Assembly (NCBI GenBank): GCA_026195255.1
Contig: JAPHSS010000036.1
Coordinates: 1 to 64,000, forward strand
Reading direction: 5' to 3'
Length of the DNA stretch: 64,000 bases
Origin: Gammaproteobacteria bacterium
GTDB taxonomy: Bacteria > Pseudomonadota > Gammaproteobacteria > SZUA-229
Notes under the pieces: generated by a model
The model's input: the letters and a program-made list of their open reading frames with translations, nothing else
Told to the model about the DNA's origin: nothing
Database searches by the model: none
Position numbers and translations under genes: made by a program
Shown: positions 16,589-25,746 of the stretch, one piece after another
Position numbering within the stretch: position 1 is the stretch's first letter
Layout of the letters: the number at the start of each line of letters is the position of its first letter

Positions 16589-16681
16589 TCTGGTTATTCA
16601 CCTTGTTGTAGAGCCAGTATTTTATCCTGCCATCGATGCAGTCCGGCCAACCCTGCATGCTTATGGTTCTTTGCCTGAGAT

Positions 16682-18403
16682 TCATTCCCGGGATTTATTC
16701 GTACCCTTTTCCAGAACCGGGCGATAACCCCAGTCTCTCACCCCCTGAACCATCTCGTCAATATCGTCATTCGATACGTTAAGCATCTGCAACGCGCTGG
16801 CCCCAAGACGCAGGCTGGCTTCGATTGTTTCCGGGTATGCGTGAATTGCACCGGCATTAAGCAGGCGTGTGCTGGACTCGAGGTCCCGTGCACGAGCGAT
16901 CACCGGCACCTGTGGGCAGGCTCTGCGCATATACGATAAGGTGCTCAAAGCGGCCTCGTCCCTGTCAATCGTGATCACCAGCAGGGATGCCCGCTCTACA
17001 TGAAGCACGGCGAGCAAACCCGGATCCGTAATGTCGCCGAAAAACACCTGATGTCCATCCGCGCGCCCCTGAGCCACCCGCAGCGGATCGGTATCTACAG
17101 CCACGAAGGGAATCCCACGTGAGTGCAGTAGCACTGCGATGGTATGGCCCACGCGCCCATAACCACCAATTACCACCTGTTGTTCGGGTGTGTCCTTCAA
17201 ACCTTCAGATGATTGTGTCTCATCATCGGTACCGGGTTTTTTCACCAGGCGGTTCACGATAGGGCCGTTGAAACGGATAAGGACGGCGCCAGCGACCATG
17301 GAAAGCAAAACCGAGGTTATGGCGACCTGGCCGAGCTGTATATCCAGTACCGCAGAATCAAGTGCGATGGCTATGAGGGCCAGGCCGAACTCACCACCTA
17401 CACTCAGCATCAGGCCGGTACGCCATGCTACATGTTTATCTGCTGTGACTCGGTGTACCATCAGCGCCACTATAAGGATTTTGCTTAGCAGAATGAGTAA
17501 CGCGCCCAGCAGTGCCCACTCCCATATGGGAAGAATCGATGCCGGGTCGAAACGCATACCAATACCAATGAAGAATAATCCCAGCAATACATCTCGAAAA
17601 GGGCTCACACTGGATTCAACCTGGTGACGGAACTCGGTTTCCCCCAGCATCATACCGGCGAGAAAACCTCCAAATGCCAGCGACAGGCCCAGGCTATTGG
17701 TGGTCCAGGCGGAGAGCAAGGCGACCAGCAGGATCGCCAGGGTGAACGTCTCCTGGGATTTGCTTCTGGAAACCAGATGAAATAACGGTCCGAGCAACCA
17801 GCGCCCCGCGAAAAACACCAGCACAAAGGCAAAAACGGCTTTCGCGAGGGCCCATACGAGCGTTATTGTCAACACATCCGCCGCCACCGACATACCGAGC
17901 ACGGGAATAATCACCAGAAATGGTACTGCCGTTACATCCTGAAAAACCGACATGGCCAGCCCGAGTCGTCCATGGCGGCTGTTTTCTTCACCCTGTTCGG
18001 TCAGCAGGCTGGAAATAATGGTTGTAGACGACTGCGCAAAAACAGCACCGAATACAAACGCTGCCGGCACCGGCAACCCCGCCAGCCACACCACGGTACC
18101 GGCCACCAGTGTTGTGAGCGCGACCTGTCCGGTACCAAGACCAAGAATCTGATTTCGCAGCGCATTTAATTCGGGTATGGAGTAATTAAGTCCGATGGTG
18201 AATAACAGAAACACAACCCCGAACTCAGCAAGTGTTTGCAGCTCAGGCATGGAGACCACAGGCCCCATCGTATAAGGGCCAAGCACCACGCCCACCAGCA
18301 AATAACCCAGGCTGGTTGGAATATGCAAACGCTGGAATGTCACCACGATACCGATCGCAACAGCCAGAAGAAGAAGAATTTGTGCCAGGTGTTCCATTAA
18401 CAT
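16682..18403 (-). CDS. Kef-type cation/proton antiporter with RCK domain (YbaL/KefB-like)
   Basis: This monovalent cation:proton antiporter-2 protein has about 573 residues. A membrane domain of roughly 12-13 helices (residues 1-390) contains the conserved SSTTIISSLL and GGEFGLALIAIA segments. A TrkA-N/RCK domain follows with the Rossmann start VVIGGYGRVGHTIAVLL and an acidic end VAVDTDPLRV. The frame opens at 18433, but the internal ATG at 18403 has a better Shine-Dalgarno and fits family starts. It probably exports potassium in exchange for protons and may be gated by nucleotides or glutathione. GC-rich, as is the adjacent USP gene. Confidence 0.88.
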   Translation of the reverse strand: MLMEHLAQILLLLAVAIGIVVTFQRLHIPTSLGYLLVGVVLGPYTMGPVVSMPELQTLAEFGVVFLLFTIGLNYSIPELNALRNQILGLGTGQVALTTLVAGTVVWLAGLPVPAAFVFGAVFAQSSTTIISSLLTEQGEENSRHGRLGLAMSVFQDVTAVPFLVIIPVLGMSVAADVLTITLVWALAKAVFAFVLVFFAGRWLLGPLFHLVSRSKSQETFTLAILLVALLSAWTTNSLGLSLAFGGFLAGMMLGETEFRHQVESSVSPFRDVLLGLFFIGIGMRFDPASILPIWEWALLGALLILLSKILIVALMVHRVTADKHVAWRTGLMLSVGGEFGLALIAIALDSAVLDIQLGQVAITSVLLSMVAGAVLIRFNGPIVNRLVKKPGTDDETQSSEGLKDTPEQQVVIGGYGRVGHTIAVLLHSRGIPFVAVDTDPLRVAQGRADGHQVFFGDITDPGLLAVLHVERASLLVITIDRDEAALSTLSYMRRACPQVPVIARARDLESSTRLLNAGAIHAYPETIEASLRLGASALQMLNVSNDDIDEMVQGVRDWGYRPVLEKGTNKSRE

Positions 18404-18469
18404 TTTCGTTCCGCTGTGATACTTATCGCCCATGCCCGGGTTATGTTTAACTGTTTATAATCTTTTTTA

Positions 18470-19782
18470 TGGACACCCATCATAAATTTGACAACTAAAA
18501 ACCGCAAGGAGTAGTGTGTACAGCAGCAGGATGTTATTTGTAAATCACGGAGCTGATTATGCCAAAACCTCGTTATACCCAGATATCACTTGAAGCCACC
18601 CCATATTACCACTGCGTCTCACGTTGTGTGCGTCGAGCATTTTTATGTGGAACTGACAGTTATACCGGACAATCCTTTGAACATCGAAAAGACTGGGTAG
18701 AAAGTAAAATCCTTGAGCTGGCCGAAATCTTTGCGTTAGATGTCTGTGCATATGCTGTGATGTCAAACCATTACCATATTGTTTTACATATAAACAAGGT
18801 GGTTGCTAATAGCTGGTCAATGGAGGAGGTAATAAAACACTGGCATAAAATGTTTAAAGGCAATGTATTGTCACAGAGATACATTGGAAATCATATACTC
18901 GGTAAATCAGAACTTGAAAGCCTGGAAAAAATAACCAGCCTCTGGCGTAAGCGCCTGATGGATATCAGCTGGTTTATGCGAGTCCTCAATGAAACAATCG
19001 CACGCCGTGCCAATAGAGAAGATGATTGTAGTGGAAGGTTCTGGGAAGGCAGGTATAAAACTCAGGCCTTACTGGATGAAACCGCACTTTTAGCATGCAT
19101 GGCTTATGTCGACCTCAACCCCATGCGCGCCCTAATATCTGAAACTCCGGAAACATCAGAACACACCAGCATAAACTTGCGTATAAATGACACAAGCTCA
19201 GCTAAAACTTTACACCCCTTCGTGGGTAATACACGCAGACAGATGCCAGATGGCTTGCCGTTTAAACTCAATGACTACCTGGAACTTATCGACTGGACGG
19301 GCAGAATACAACGTCAGGATAAACGTGGATATATTCGAAATAATACCCCGGAGATATTGCAACGACTTAATCAAAACCCTGCAAACTGGTTATACCTCAC
19401 ACAACACTTTGAAAGTAAATTTAAGGGCCTGGTTGGAGCCGCCTATAAAGTAAAACAGGCCTGTGAAAGACTCGGTTACAAACGTACGTTAAACTTACAA
19501 CGCTGTTTGTTGTATTTTTCATAACTAACATATTCCAGTCAATTAAATATTCAGCTAAAACCTTAGTTGAAGTTTTTCTGTGGTAATTAAGAATATAGTT
19601 GATAAGGGAAGAGGCTGGTTTCTAATATTTAGTGTTGTTTTATAGATATTCGAGTGTGATTAGGGTGAGATCATGTGCTGGTGGTTTCTAATTGTTCCAG
19701 AATTACTTTTGTTATCCAAAGGTGGGTATCCAAAGGTGGGTGTCTAGTTTAAAAAATGGGTAAAAAATGGGTGTCCAGTTTA
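18470..19782 (+). mobile_element. RAYT-type transposase module with inverted TGGGTGTCC ends
   Basis: The transposase gene is bracketed by TGGACACCCA at 18470-18479 and its inverted form TGGGTGTCCAGTTTA at 19768-19782, with a near copy (TGGGTGTCTAGTTTA) at 19738-19752. The right side also holds a small direct repeat TCCAAAGGTGGGTA and the dispersed hairpin repeat. Exact ends are uncertain because IS200/IS605-like elements lack classical inverted repeats. Confidence 0.55.
18559..19524 (+). CDS. REP-associated tyrosine transposase (Y1 HUH family)
   Basis: This 321-residue Y1-type transposase has the HUH motif HYH at residues 71-73 in MSNHYHIVLH. It opens with PRYTQISLEATPYYHCVSRC, typical of chromosomal RAYT proteins. 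It also has GRFWEGRYKTQALLDETALL and YVDLNPMRA, hallmarks of this family. Such proteins nick and move single-stranded DNA at palindromic repeats. The full-length open frame suggests an intact enzyme. A 350-base repeat-bearing stretch follows. Confidence 0.9.
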   Translation: MPKPRYTQISLEATPYYHCVSRCVRRAFLCGTDSYTGQSFEHRKDWVESKILELAEIFALDVCAYAVMSNHYHIVLHINKVVANSWSMEEVIKHWHKMFKGNVLSQRYIGNHILGKSELESLEKITSLWRKRLMDISWFMRVLNETIARRANREDDCSGRFWEGRYKTQALLDETALLACMAYVDLNPMRALISETPETSEHTSINLRINDTSSAKTLHPFVGNTRRQMPDGLPFKLNDYLELIDWTGRIQRQDKRGYIRNNTPEILQRLNQNPANWLYLTQHFESKFKGLVGAAYKVKQACERLGYKRTLNLQRCLLYFS

Positions 19783-19875
19783 AAAAAATTGGAGAAATTG
19801 TTTTATTGTTCTGGGTTGCAGTTAATAATTCATTAGATACATTATTGAAGTAATTATTTATTGAGATGATTGGTT
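19525..19875. repeat. Repeat-rich non-coding tail of the transposase module
   Basis: No gene is visible. It includes dispersed repeat copy 2 (19552-19577, hairpin with one mismatch), two tandem TCCAAAGGTGGGTA units near 19714-19741 and two GGGTGTC(C/T)AGTTTA motifs. The motifs match the 6.33 kb sequence. Confidence 0.6.
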
Positions 19876-20391
19876 TTATGTAGATATTTTTTGCCTGATA
19901 TTTTCAGGTAGTTGATTAACTATGGTATCTGCTATTTCACCCCTGGCTGCCATGCTCAAAGCGCTAGACTCCAGAAAAAAATTCACTAGTACCATTAGCA
20001 GAGTAGGCATAACGGATATTCTGATAAACACGGTATATATTATATCCTGCATGTTTGGGTCAGGTGAGATTCTTGATATTAACCAGCCAATAATTAAAAG
20101 AGCTAAGGTTACGCCGTAAGATATTAACAATAGACGATAACGGTTTAATGCTAACCTCCAGTGGGCATAGACAAACCAGTGTTCAGTTGTATCTATGCTT
20201 TTCATTTTAATTAGACTGTAAAGCATAATTAACAGTGAAAAGGCTAGTGGAATTAGCAAGCCTGATATACCCATTTTTAGTATTAATGTTGCTGGTGTCA
20301 TTAATAGGTGAATGAGTGTGAGATTTAACAAAAAAATATTATGCGGCGTTTTAGATTTTTTGGAAATATCATCGTTTATGGTGATGTTCAT
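19876..20391 (-). CDS. Hypothetical four-helix membrane protein at the end of the nor operon
   Basis: This 171-residue protein has about four hydrophobic segments (near residues 22-40, 42-60, 88-108 and 118-142) and a short soluble C-terminus. No family is recognised. It is the last of ten minus-strand genes running from norC, 48 bases after the previous small membrane protein, so it is probably part of the nitric oxide reductase operon. Function unknown; an accessory or assembly role is only inferred from position. Confidence 0.65.
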   Translation of the reverse strand: MNITINDDISKKSKTPHNIFLLNLTLIHLLMTPATLILKMGISGLLIPLAFSLLIMLYSLIKMKSIDTTEHWFVYAHWRLALNRYRLLLISYGVTLALLIIGWLISRISPDPNMQDIIYTVFIRISVMPTLLMVLVNFFLESSALSMAARGEIADTIVNQLPENIRQKIST

Positions 20392-20439
20392 GATTTTGTA
20401 ATCTAATGTTGCTGTGTTATGTGATATTTATCAGATTAT

Positions 20440-20748
20440 TTATAAGGTCATGAAAATGTTATAACCAATAACACAGGCAGTGACCAGTAATAACACATTC
20501 CATATACCTATAAATGTTACCACTCTCGACTTAGGTCGGGTTTTAATAAAGCCGACAAAACCTAGTCCAGCAATAACCATACTGAATTCAGAAAAGAACA
20601 GGGCTAATAACATAGAGACAGGTATTTCGTTTTCTATACCCCATTGAAAAGTGCTTGCAAGAAATACGAGCGTTAAACCCAGTAAAACTACAAAGTTAGG
20701 TAAAATCGAAAGATAAAACCAGATTTTAGGTGTTTGAATTTTAGGCAT
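20440..20748 (-). CDS. Small membrane protein in the nor operon
   Basis: This 102-residue protein has three predicted membrane helices (about 10-30, 43-65 and 78-100) and a short basic stretch KTRPKSR between helices two and three. It lies 19 bases after another small membrane protein and 48 before the next. No family recognised. The tight spacing with nor genes suggests a membrane accessory for NO respiration. Confidence 0.65.
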   Translation of the reverse strand: MPKIQTPKIWFYLSILPNFVVLLGLTLVFLASTFQWGIENEIPVSMLLALFFSEFSMVIAGLGFVGFIKTRPKSRVVTFIGIWNVLLLVTACVIGYNIFMTL

Positions 20749-20767
20749 AATAAATTAAAAACAGGTG

Positions 20768-21016
20768 TTAACCTTTTTCCTGAGAGTTAGTCTTAATGTT
20801 AAAATCTGGAATATTGGTTTTTGTTATAACAACCATTACACCGCCAACACATATAAAGAAGAAAATTGAGGCCATTATACTCACTGATATTGGGTCGTTT
20901 AAACCCTGGCTCTGATACCTTATAAAAAGCCATACCATGCAGACGATAGAAAGTATGAAACTGATAGCTCCACTTACAAAAGTTATTTTTTGTAATAAAT
21001 TTTTAGATTTTTTCAT
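20768..21016 (-). CDS. Small two-helix membrane protein in the nor operon
   Basis: This 82-residue protein has two hydrophobic helices (about 10-32 and 45-65), a basic N-terminus (MKKSKNLLQK) and a polar tail. It lies 64 bases downstream of norD and just ahead of two further small membrane proteins. An AGGAT motif precedes its start. No family recognised. Confidence 0.62.
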   Translation of the reverse strand: MKKSKNLLQKITFVSGAISFILSIVCMVWLFIRYQSQGLNDPISVSIMASIFFFICVGGVMVVITKTNIPDFNIKTNSQEKG

Positions 21017-21080
21017 GCCGATCCTTTTTTGATTAGATGCCCGTTATGATTGAGCAGGCATCTGTAAACTTTATTAGTCT

Positions 21081-22922
21081 TTAACGACTCGTTAATTGTG
21101 CATACAATAATGGTAGACGTTTTGGTAATTCAATTGGGTTTTTAATAACTACATAACTATCGCTACCAAACAGGTATGGTAAATACTCGTTACCTTTTGT
21201 ATCGATGGTTACGCAAAATGGTTGTAAACCTTCACGCCTTGCTTCCAGTATGGCCTGTCTTGTGTCTTCTACACCATAACGACCTTCATATTGATCAAGA
21301 TCATTTGGTTTTCCATCTGTTAGTATGAGCAATAATCGATTGCTCTGAGGCTGGTTAGCCAGTTCTTTTATGGTGTAACGTATGGCTGCGCCCAAGCGTG
21401 TATAGTAGCCCGGTTTAATTGCATTTATTCTTGCACGAGTTATGCCATTATACTTTTCATCAAAGTTTTTCAATTGGTGAATTCGAATAGGGTCGCGTCT
21501 ACGTGATGAAAAACCGCAGATAGAAAAATCATCACCCGTTGCCTGCAGGCTTTCGCCAAAGAGTAATAGTGTGTCTCTGATAACGTCGATAATTCGATAG
21601 TCATTGTTTAACCAGCTATCAGTTGATAAAGATAAATCAGCTAACAGCGTGCAACACATGTCACGATTACCGTTACGCATTTCTTTGTATAATTGATCGG
21701 CAGATGCATTGCCCGCTTTTTTGTCACTCGCAAAACGTATCCAGCGTTCTATATCAATTTCCTGGCCATCCTGTTGTCCATTGCGCCATTGTCTTGCGGG
21801 GGCTAGTGCCTGAAACTGATTTTTTAATTTTTTCGCAATTGATCTTAAATGATCAGGTAACTCACTGCTGCCAGGGTTTTTTATTTGTAATTCAAGAACT
21901 CGACAATGATCTTTAATTAACTCTGATTTTTTATAATTCCACTCAGGCAATAAGATGCCATCACTTATAATAATGTCATCCTCAGAAGAGGAGGGTAAAT
22001 CAAGATCAAATTTTAAACGTGAAGATGAAGCACGTTGATTGTTAGCCACTGCAATCTCGTCCATTTCTCTTGCAGCTGTTTCAGCACTGTCTAAATCGTC
22101 TTCATCATCAAGTGAACGATCTACGGCTGCATGCTCTCCCCATGAAAAAATATTTTCCATTCTTACAGAAATTAATCCAGTGGTTTCTTCACTTGATTCA
22201 ACTTCGCGGGCTTTTTTGCGCGCAATATCTTTTACTTCTTTCTGGTTTTTACTGTGCTGGTTATTGTTATCATTATCTCTGTTTATAGATTTTTTATTCT
22301 GTTCCGGTGGTTGATACAACCATAAGGGAACATGCGCAGGTTTAAATTTAGTTTCTGGTAGTTGCTGAATTATTTCAGGATGTAATAACGCCTCACGAAT
22401 ATTTTTTTCAGCTATCAGGTCATTACCTTTTAATCTTTCGAGATGTGGGCGATTTTTGATATGTGCTTTTACCAGGCGGTGGTATTTTGCTTTAAGTCCA
22501 CTGTGCTGTTGTAATGTTTGCTGACATAGAACCTGATTGTAGCTAATCCAGCTATCAATTTTAGATAATTCATCTTCGGGTATTTGAGAGCTTAATCCTG
22601 CAAGCCAGAAGTATAGGTCTTTGTTGAGTTGAATATCTTCGTAAAAAGCTATTTCAGACGGTAGATGTAATGAATCTTCATTTCGCCAACATGCAGTAAT
22701 ATAGCGGTTATTACCGGCCATTTTCTGAATCCAGTTACGCTGATTAGCATGTTTACGTTTATCAGCCAGCTCTATGGATAAACCGTTATCTTTATTCAAA
22801 GCTCTTAGATAAATAAGTAGTCGCCCTTTAATATCACCTAGTTCAACTTTTGACTGCGGAAAAGTTTGATCGGTAACTTTATAAAGTATCTTATGCCAGA
22901 GTTCGCCTATTTGCTCTTCCAT
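21081..22922 (-). CDS. norD: Nitric oxide reductase activation protein NorD (VWA domain)
   Basis: This 613-residue protein has a poorly conserved helical N-terminal part, a charged middle region and a C-terminal von Willebrand factor A domain. The domain carries a MIDAS motif DLSLSTDSW (around residue 430) and LLILTDGKPND near 540. NorD works with the MoxR-type ATPase NorQ to mature NO reductase, probably by inserting the non-heme iron. Its start overlaps the stop of the upstream gene by one base (TAATG), which indicates translational coupling. Length is close to the family norm. Confidence 0.9.
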   Translation of the reverse strand: MEEQIGELWHKILYKVTDQTFPQSKVELGDIKGRLLIYLRALNKDNGLSIELADKRKHANQRNWIQKMAGNNRYITACWRNEDSLHLPSEIAFYEDIQLNKDLYFWLAGLSSQIPEDELSKIDSWISYNQVLCQQTLQQHSGLKAKYHRLVKAHIKNRPHLERLKGNDLIAEKNIREALLHPEIIQQLPETKFKPAHVPLWLYQPPEQNKKSINRDNDNNNQHSKNQKEVKDIARKKAREVESSEETTGLISVRMENIFSWGEHAAVDRSLDDEDDLDSAETAAREMDEIAVANNQRASSSRLKFDLDLPSSSEDDIIISDGILLPEWNYKKSELIKDHCRVLELQIKNPGSSELPDHLRSIAKKLKNQFQALAPARQWRNGQQDGQEIDIERWIRFASDKKAGNASADQLYKEMRNGNRDMCCTLLADLSLSTDSWLNNDYRIIDVIRDTLLLFGESLQATGDDFSICGFSSRRRDPIRIHQLKNFDEKYNGITRARINAIKPGYYTRLGAAIRYTIKELANQPQSNRLLLILTDGKPNDLDQYEGRYGVEDTRQAILEARREGLQPFCVTIDTKGNEYLPYLFGSDSYVVIKNPIELPKRLPLLYAQLTSR

Positions 22923-23866
22923 TATTTATCCTTTTTCTGTTTAAGCGGTACAAAGACAGGTGCAGTACTACGTGCACCCTCCCGGGGTTTATTCCAGCTG
23001 AGTAAAGGATCACCATCTTGTACCTGTTCACAGGCTGATACACAGGCGAGGCAGGTGGTGCATGTGAATTTCTTGCGTTTGCTACTGCGGGTTTTAAGGC
23101 GCATTGGGCAAACATTATCACATGCCTCGTTGCAGTCTTTGCATTCATTCGCACGTCTGGTATCAAACTGAATAGCTCTGGCATTATTGTTACTCATCCA
23201 GGATAAACTTTGAAATAAACCAACCGCGCATGCGAAGCGACAAAAAAAATGCCTGGCAAAAGCAAATTCAATCGTTAGTAGAAAAGTTGCTACGCCAATA
23301 AATAATGACTGATTGAAAGTCAGCTGAAAGGTAAATAAATTATGGTAAATCATTTTTGGTGGCAGCAGGTACGTCAGAAAACTTACTGCCCATAAAAACG
23401 CAAAACCTATAATGGCTAAAAAGGTAAGTGTCTTATATATAGGGTTTGTTGTTTGAACTGAGCCATCAGCCTGTTTTTCCGGGAGTTTTTTGTCTTCCCA
23501 GAGTGAGGGCTTACCAATGCCAAGTGTCATTAATTTGTTAATCGTTTCTACTACTGTGTAATGGGGGCATAACCAGCCGCAATAAAGGCGTCCCCAGTAA
23601 AAACTGCTTATAATAAATGCACCGGCTAGTGCAAAGAAGGGCAAGAATACTCTGATTAAAATATTTAAAGCTGCCTCACCAGCAGTTGCATTACCATGCT
23701 GAAATTCAGTTAAACCTAATGTCCAGTTAAACCCCAGTAAAATAAAGTGGCCCTCATATAAATCCAGGCGAAATATATTTAACACAGGCGCAAACATAAA
23801 CAGAGCGAAGAACGCTATCTGTCCGATATTTCGATATACTTGCGTTTTTGTATTTGGGGCTAACAT
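22922..23866 (-). CDS. Membrane 4Fe-4S protein, NapH/CcoG-like, within the nor operon
   Basis: This 314-residue polytopic protein has about five helices. Membrane-side cysteine motifs are YCGWLCPHYTVVE and CRFACAVGLFQSL. A C-terminal 2[4Fe-4S] ferredoxin segment carries CKDCNEACDNVCP and CTTCLACVSAC. The family includes NapH, CcoG/RdxA and NosR tails, which pass electrons or reduce copper at the inner membrane. It sits between norQ and norD. Its role there is not known; electron supply or metal handling for NO reductase maturation is plausible. It lacks the long C-terminal domain of CcoG. Confidence 0.85.
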   Translation of the reverse strand: MLAPNTKTQVYRNIGQIAFFALFMFAPVLNIFRLDLYEGHFILLGFNWTLGLTEFQHGNATAGEAALNILIRVFLPFFALAGAFIISSFYWGRLYCGWLCPHYTVVETINKLMTLGIGKPSLWEDKKLPEKQADGSVQTTNPIYKTLTFLAIIGFAFLWAVSFLTYLLPPKMIYHNLFTFQLTFNQSLFIGVATFLLTIEFAFARHFFCRFACAVGLFQSLSWMSNNNARAIQFDTRRANECKDCNEACDNVCPMRLKTRSSKRKKFTCTTCLACVSACEQVQDGDPLLSWNKPREGARSTAPVFVPLKQKKDK

Positions 23867-23935
23867 TATTATTTATCAGGCCTGCGTGTAATATAAAAAA
23901 CAAACTCTACGTCCTCTGTATTTCTATGGTAAAGA

Positions 23936-24745
23936 TTAGTCAACAAAAGCATCAACAATATCGTGTAATGCTTTTAATGTGTCATCATCATCGGTTAAGG
24001 GCTCAATAATGGCTGCAGTGCAGGCATCTCTGAATGGAAATCCATCGCTAATTAGCGTTGCGCAATAAATGAGTAAGCGTGTGGATGCGGCTTCATCTAA
24101 ATCATGATCTTTAAGTGAGCGAAGTGCGCTGGCTATGGCAACCAGTTTTTCAGCGTGCTCTCTTTCTATCTTTGTTTCATTAATAATTATTTGTGTTTCT
24201 AAATCTTCGTTGGGGTAATCAAAACTAATAGCAACAAAACGTTGCCGTGTTGAAGGTTTCAAGCCTTTTAATAAATTTTGATAACCAGGGTTGTAAGAAA
24301 TAATTAACATGAAATTATCGGGAGCATGTAAAGTCTCACCGGTTCTATCTAGCGGTAAAATGCGTCTGTCATCAGTTAGCGGATGTAATACTACCGTGGT
24401 ATCTTTACGGGCTTCCACCACCTCATCTAAATAACAGATAGCACCTTCACGCACAGCGCGAGTGAGCGGGCCATCATTCCAGTAGGTGCCTGTTTCACTG
24501 ATTAAGTGTCTACCGGTTAGGTCGGCACTGGTTAAGTCATCGTGACAGGCAACGGTATAAAGTTGCTGCTTCATTTTAGCCGCCATATGCTGAATAAAAC
24601 GTGTTTTACCACAGCCGGTCGGGCCTTTTATTAATAGAGGTAATTTATTTTTAAACGCATATTCGAATAACTCCATCTCATTACCAGTTGGTTGGTAGAA
24701 GGGTATTTCATCATGTGAGTTTATAGATGCTGCTACTTCTGTCAT
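23936..24745 (-). CDS. norQ: Nitric oxide reductase activation ATPase NorQ (MoxR AAA+)
   Basis: This 269-residue MoxR-type AAA+ ATPase has Walker A GPTGCGKTRF (about residues 40-48), Walker B CYLDEVVEAR (near 99-108) and arginine finger segment KPSTRQRFVAI near 164. NorQ is related to CbbQ and NirQ and acts with NorD to activate cytochrome c-dependent NO reductase. Context (norF 12 bases upstream, norD downstream) decides NorQ over CbbQ. Confidence 0.92.
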   Translation of the reverse strand: MTEVAASINSHDEIPFYQPTGNEMELFEYAFKNKLPLLIKGPTGCGKTRFIQHMAAKMKQQLYTVACHDDLTSADLTGRHLISETGTYWNDGPLTRAVREGAICYLDEVVEARKDTTVVLHPLTDDRRILPLDRTGETLHAPDNFMLIISYNPGYQNLLKGLKPSTRQRFVAISFDYPNEDLETQIIINETKIEREHAEKLVAIASALRSLKDHDLDEAASTRLLIYCATLISDGFPFRDACTAAIIEPLTDDDDTLKALHDIVDAFVD

Positions 24746-24757
24746 GATTGTGTCCTC

Positions 24758-25039
24758 TTAAAACAAGAATGGGATGGCGATGAAACCACCTGTAAGCATT
24801 GCCCACAGGGTGATTATCCAGCGCCAGAAACCTGAAACTGTATTTAGGTGCATAAAAAAATCACCAATTAAATGAACTTTTATAATAGCGATGCTAAGTA
24901 AAATAAGAAAAAATTCTTTGCCGTCTATTTTTTCAGATATGTCGCCAATGATATCTGTTTGACCTAAGATCCAGGTGAATAAAGTCAGCAATACTAATGT
25001 AGTAAAAACAATATTATTTGTGCGATAACTTTTTTCCAT
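24758..25039 (-). CDS. norF: NorF-like small membrane subunit (cytochrome oxidase subunit IV type)
   Basis: This 93-residue protein has three hydrophobic helices and the segment FFLILLSIAIIKVHLIGDFF, characteristic of the prokaryotic COX4/NorF family. It lies 12 bases upstream of norQ and 96 after norE. NorF is needed for full NO reductase activity in Paracoccus, although its exact role is unclear. Assignment rests on length, helix pattern and location. Confidence 0.78.
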   Translation of the reverse strand: MEKSYRTNNIVFTTLVLLTLFTWILGQTDIIGDISEKIDGKEFFLILLSIAIIKVHLIGDFFMHLNTVSGFWRWIITLWAMLTGGFIAIPFLF

Positions 25040-25135
25040 TATTTAACTCCGTAATTCTTTCGTCGAGTCTGCTGACCTTAAGTCTTCGGTATGAAGAAAT
25101 ACAAATAATCTAAGGTTTATTTTCATATTAATTAT

Positions 25136-25714
25136 TTATCTCATAATGTAAATTAATGGAAATAGAATAAGCCATACCAGGTCGACCATATGCCAGTATG
25201 CGCCACCTGATACCAGGCCACCATGATTGTCGGCTGTATATAAACCTTTGCGTGTATTTAGCCATAATATAATCAGAACCATAATGCCTAAAATTACATG
25301 CATAAAATGAAAAAAGGTAAGTGACAAATAAAACATATAAAAAAGGTTGGTTGTTAAATTAATACCTTCACTCATATGGTGAGAGTATTCGGCCATTTTC
25401 ATAATTAAAAATGCAAAGCCGCCAATAATGGATAAAAACAAAAAACGAGTGGACTGTTTTTGTTTGTTTTCTTTTATAGAAATAATTGCACTGACAACAA
25501 AGTAACTACTAGTGAGTAGTGCAATAGTATTAAGCAGTGCCAGATCGGTGTTTAAAGTTGTCTGATACTGATTAAATAATTCGATATTGCTAGCTCGCGT
25601 AAATGCGTAAGCGGCAAAAAAAATGGCAAATACCAGAAGCTCGGCGCAGATAAAAATCCAGAGTGCGAGGTCGCCAGGTGGGTATTTGGTTTTGATGGAT
25701 TCCTGAATATACAT
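25136..25714 (-). CDS. norE: NorE, cytochrome c oxidase subunit III-like protein
   Basis: This 192-residue protein has five membrane helices and the COX3 pattern, with GDLALWIFICAELLVFAIFF near the N-terminus, then LTFFHFMHVILGIMVLIILW and GGAYWHMVDLVWLILFPLIY. NorE is an accessory membrane subunit encoded with cNOR in many denitrifiers. Its place between norB and norF supports NorE over an aerobic oxidase subunit, since no oxidase subunit I or II is nearby. A large structured intergenic region separates it from norB. Confidence 0.88.
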   Translation of the reverse strand: MYIQESIKTKYPPGDLALWIFICAELLVFAIFFAAYAFTRASNIELFNQYQTTLNTDLALLNTIALLTSSYFVVSAIISIKENKQKQSTRFLFLSIIGGFAFLIMKMAEYSHHMSEGINLTTNLFYMFYLSLTFFHFMHVILGIMVLIILWLNTRKGLYTADNHGGLVSGGAYWHMVDLVWLILFPLIYIMR

Positions 25715-25746
25715 ACTTATCTCTATGACGGGGGATACTAAAGAAC

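Noticed and set aside
17190..17627. Plus-strand ORF of 145 codons inside the Kef gene
   Set aside because: An antisense shadow typical of GC-rich coding DNA, with no ribosome binding site or recognised domain.
19714..19782. Short direct repeats that could suggest a CRISPR array
   Set aside because: Units of about 14 bases with no regular spacers and no cas genes; they belong to the transposase flank.
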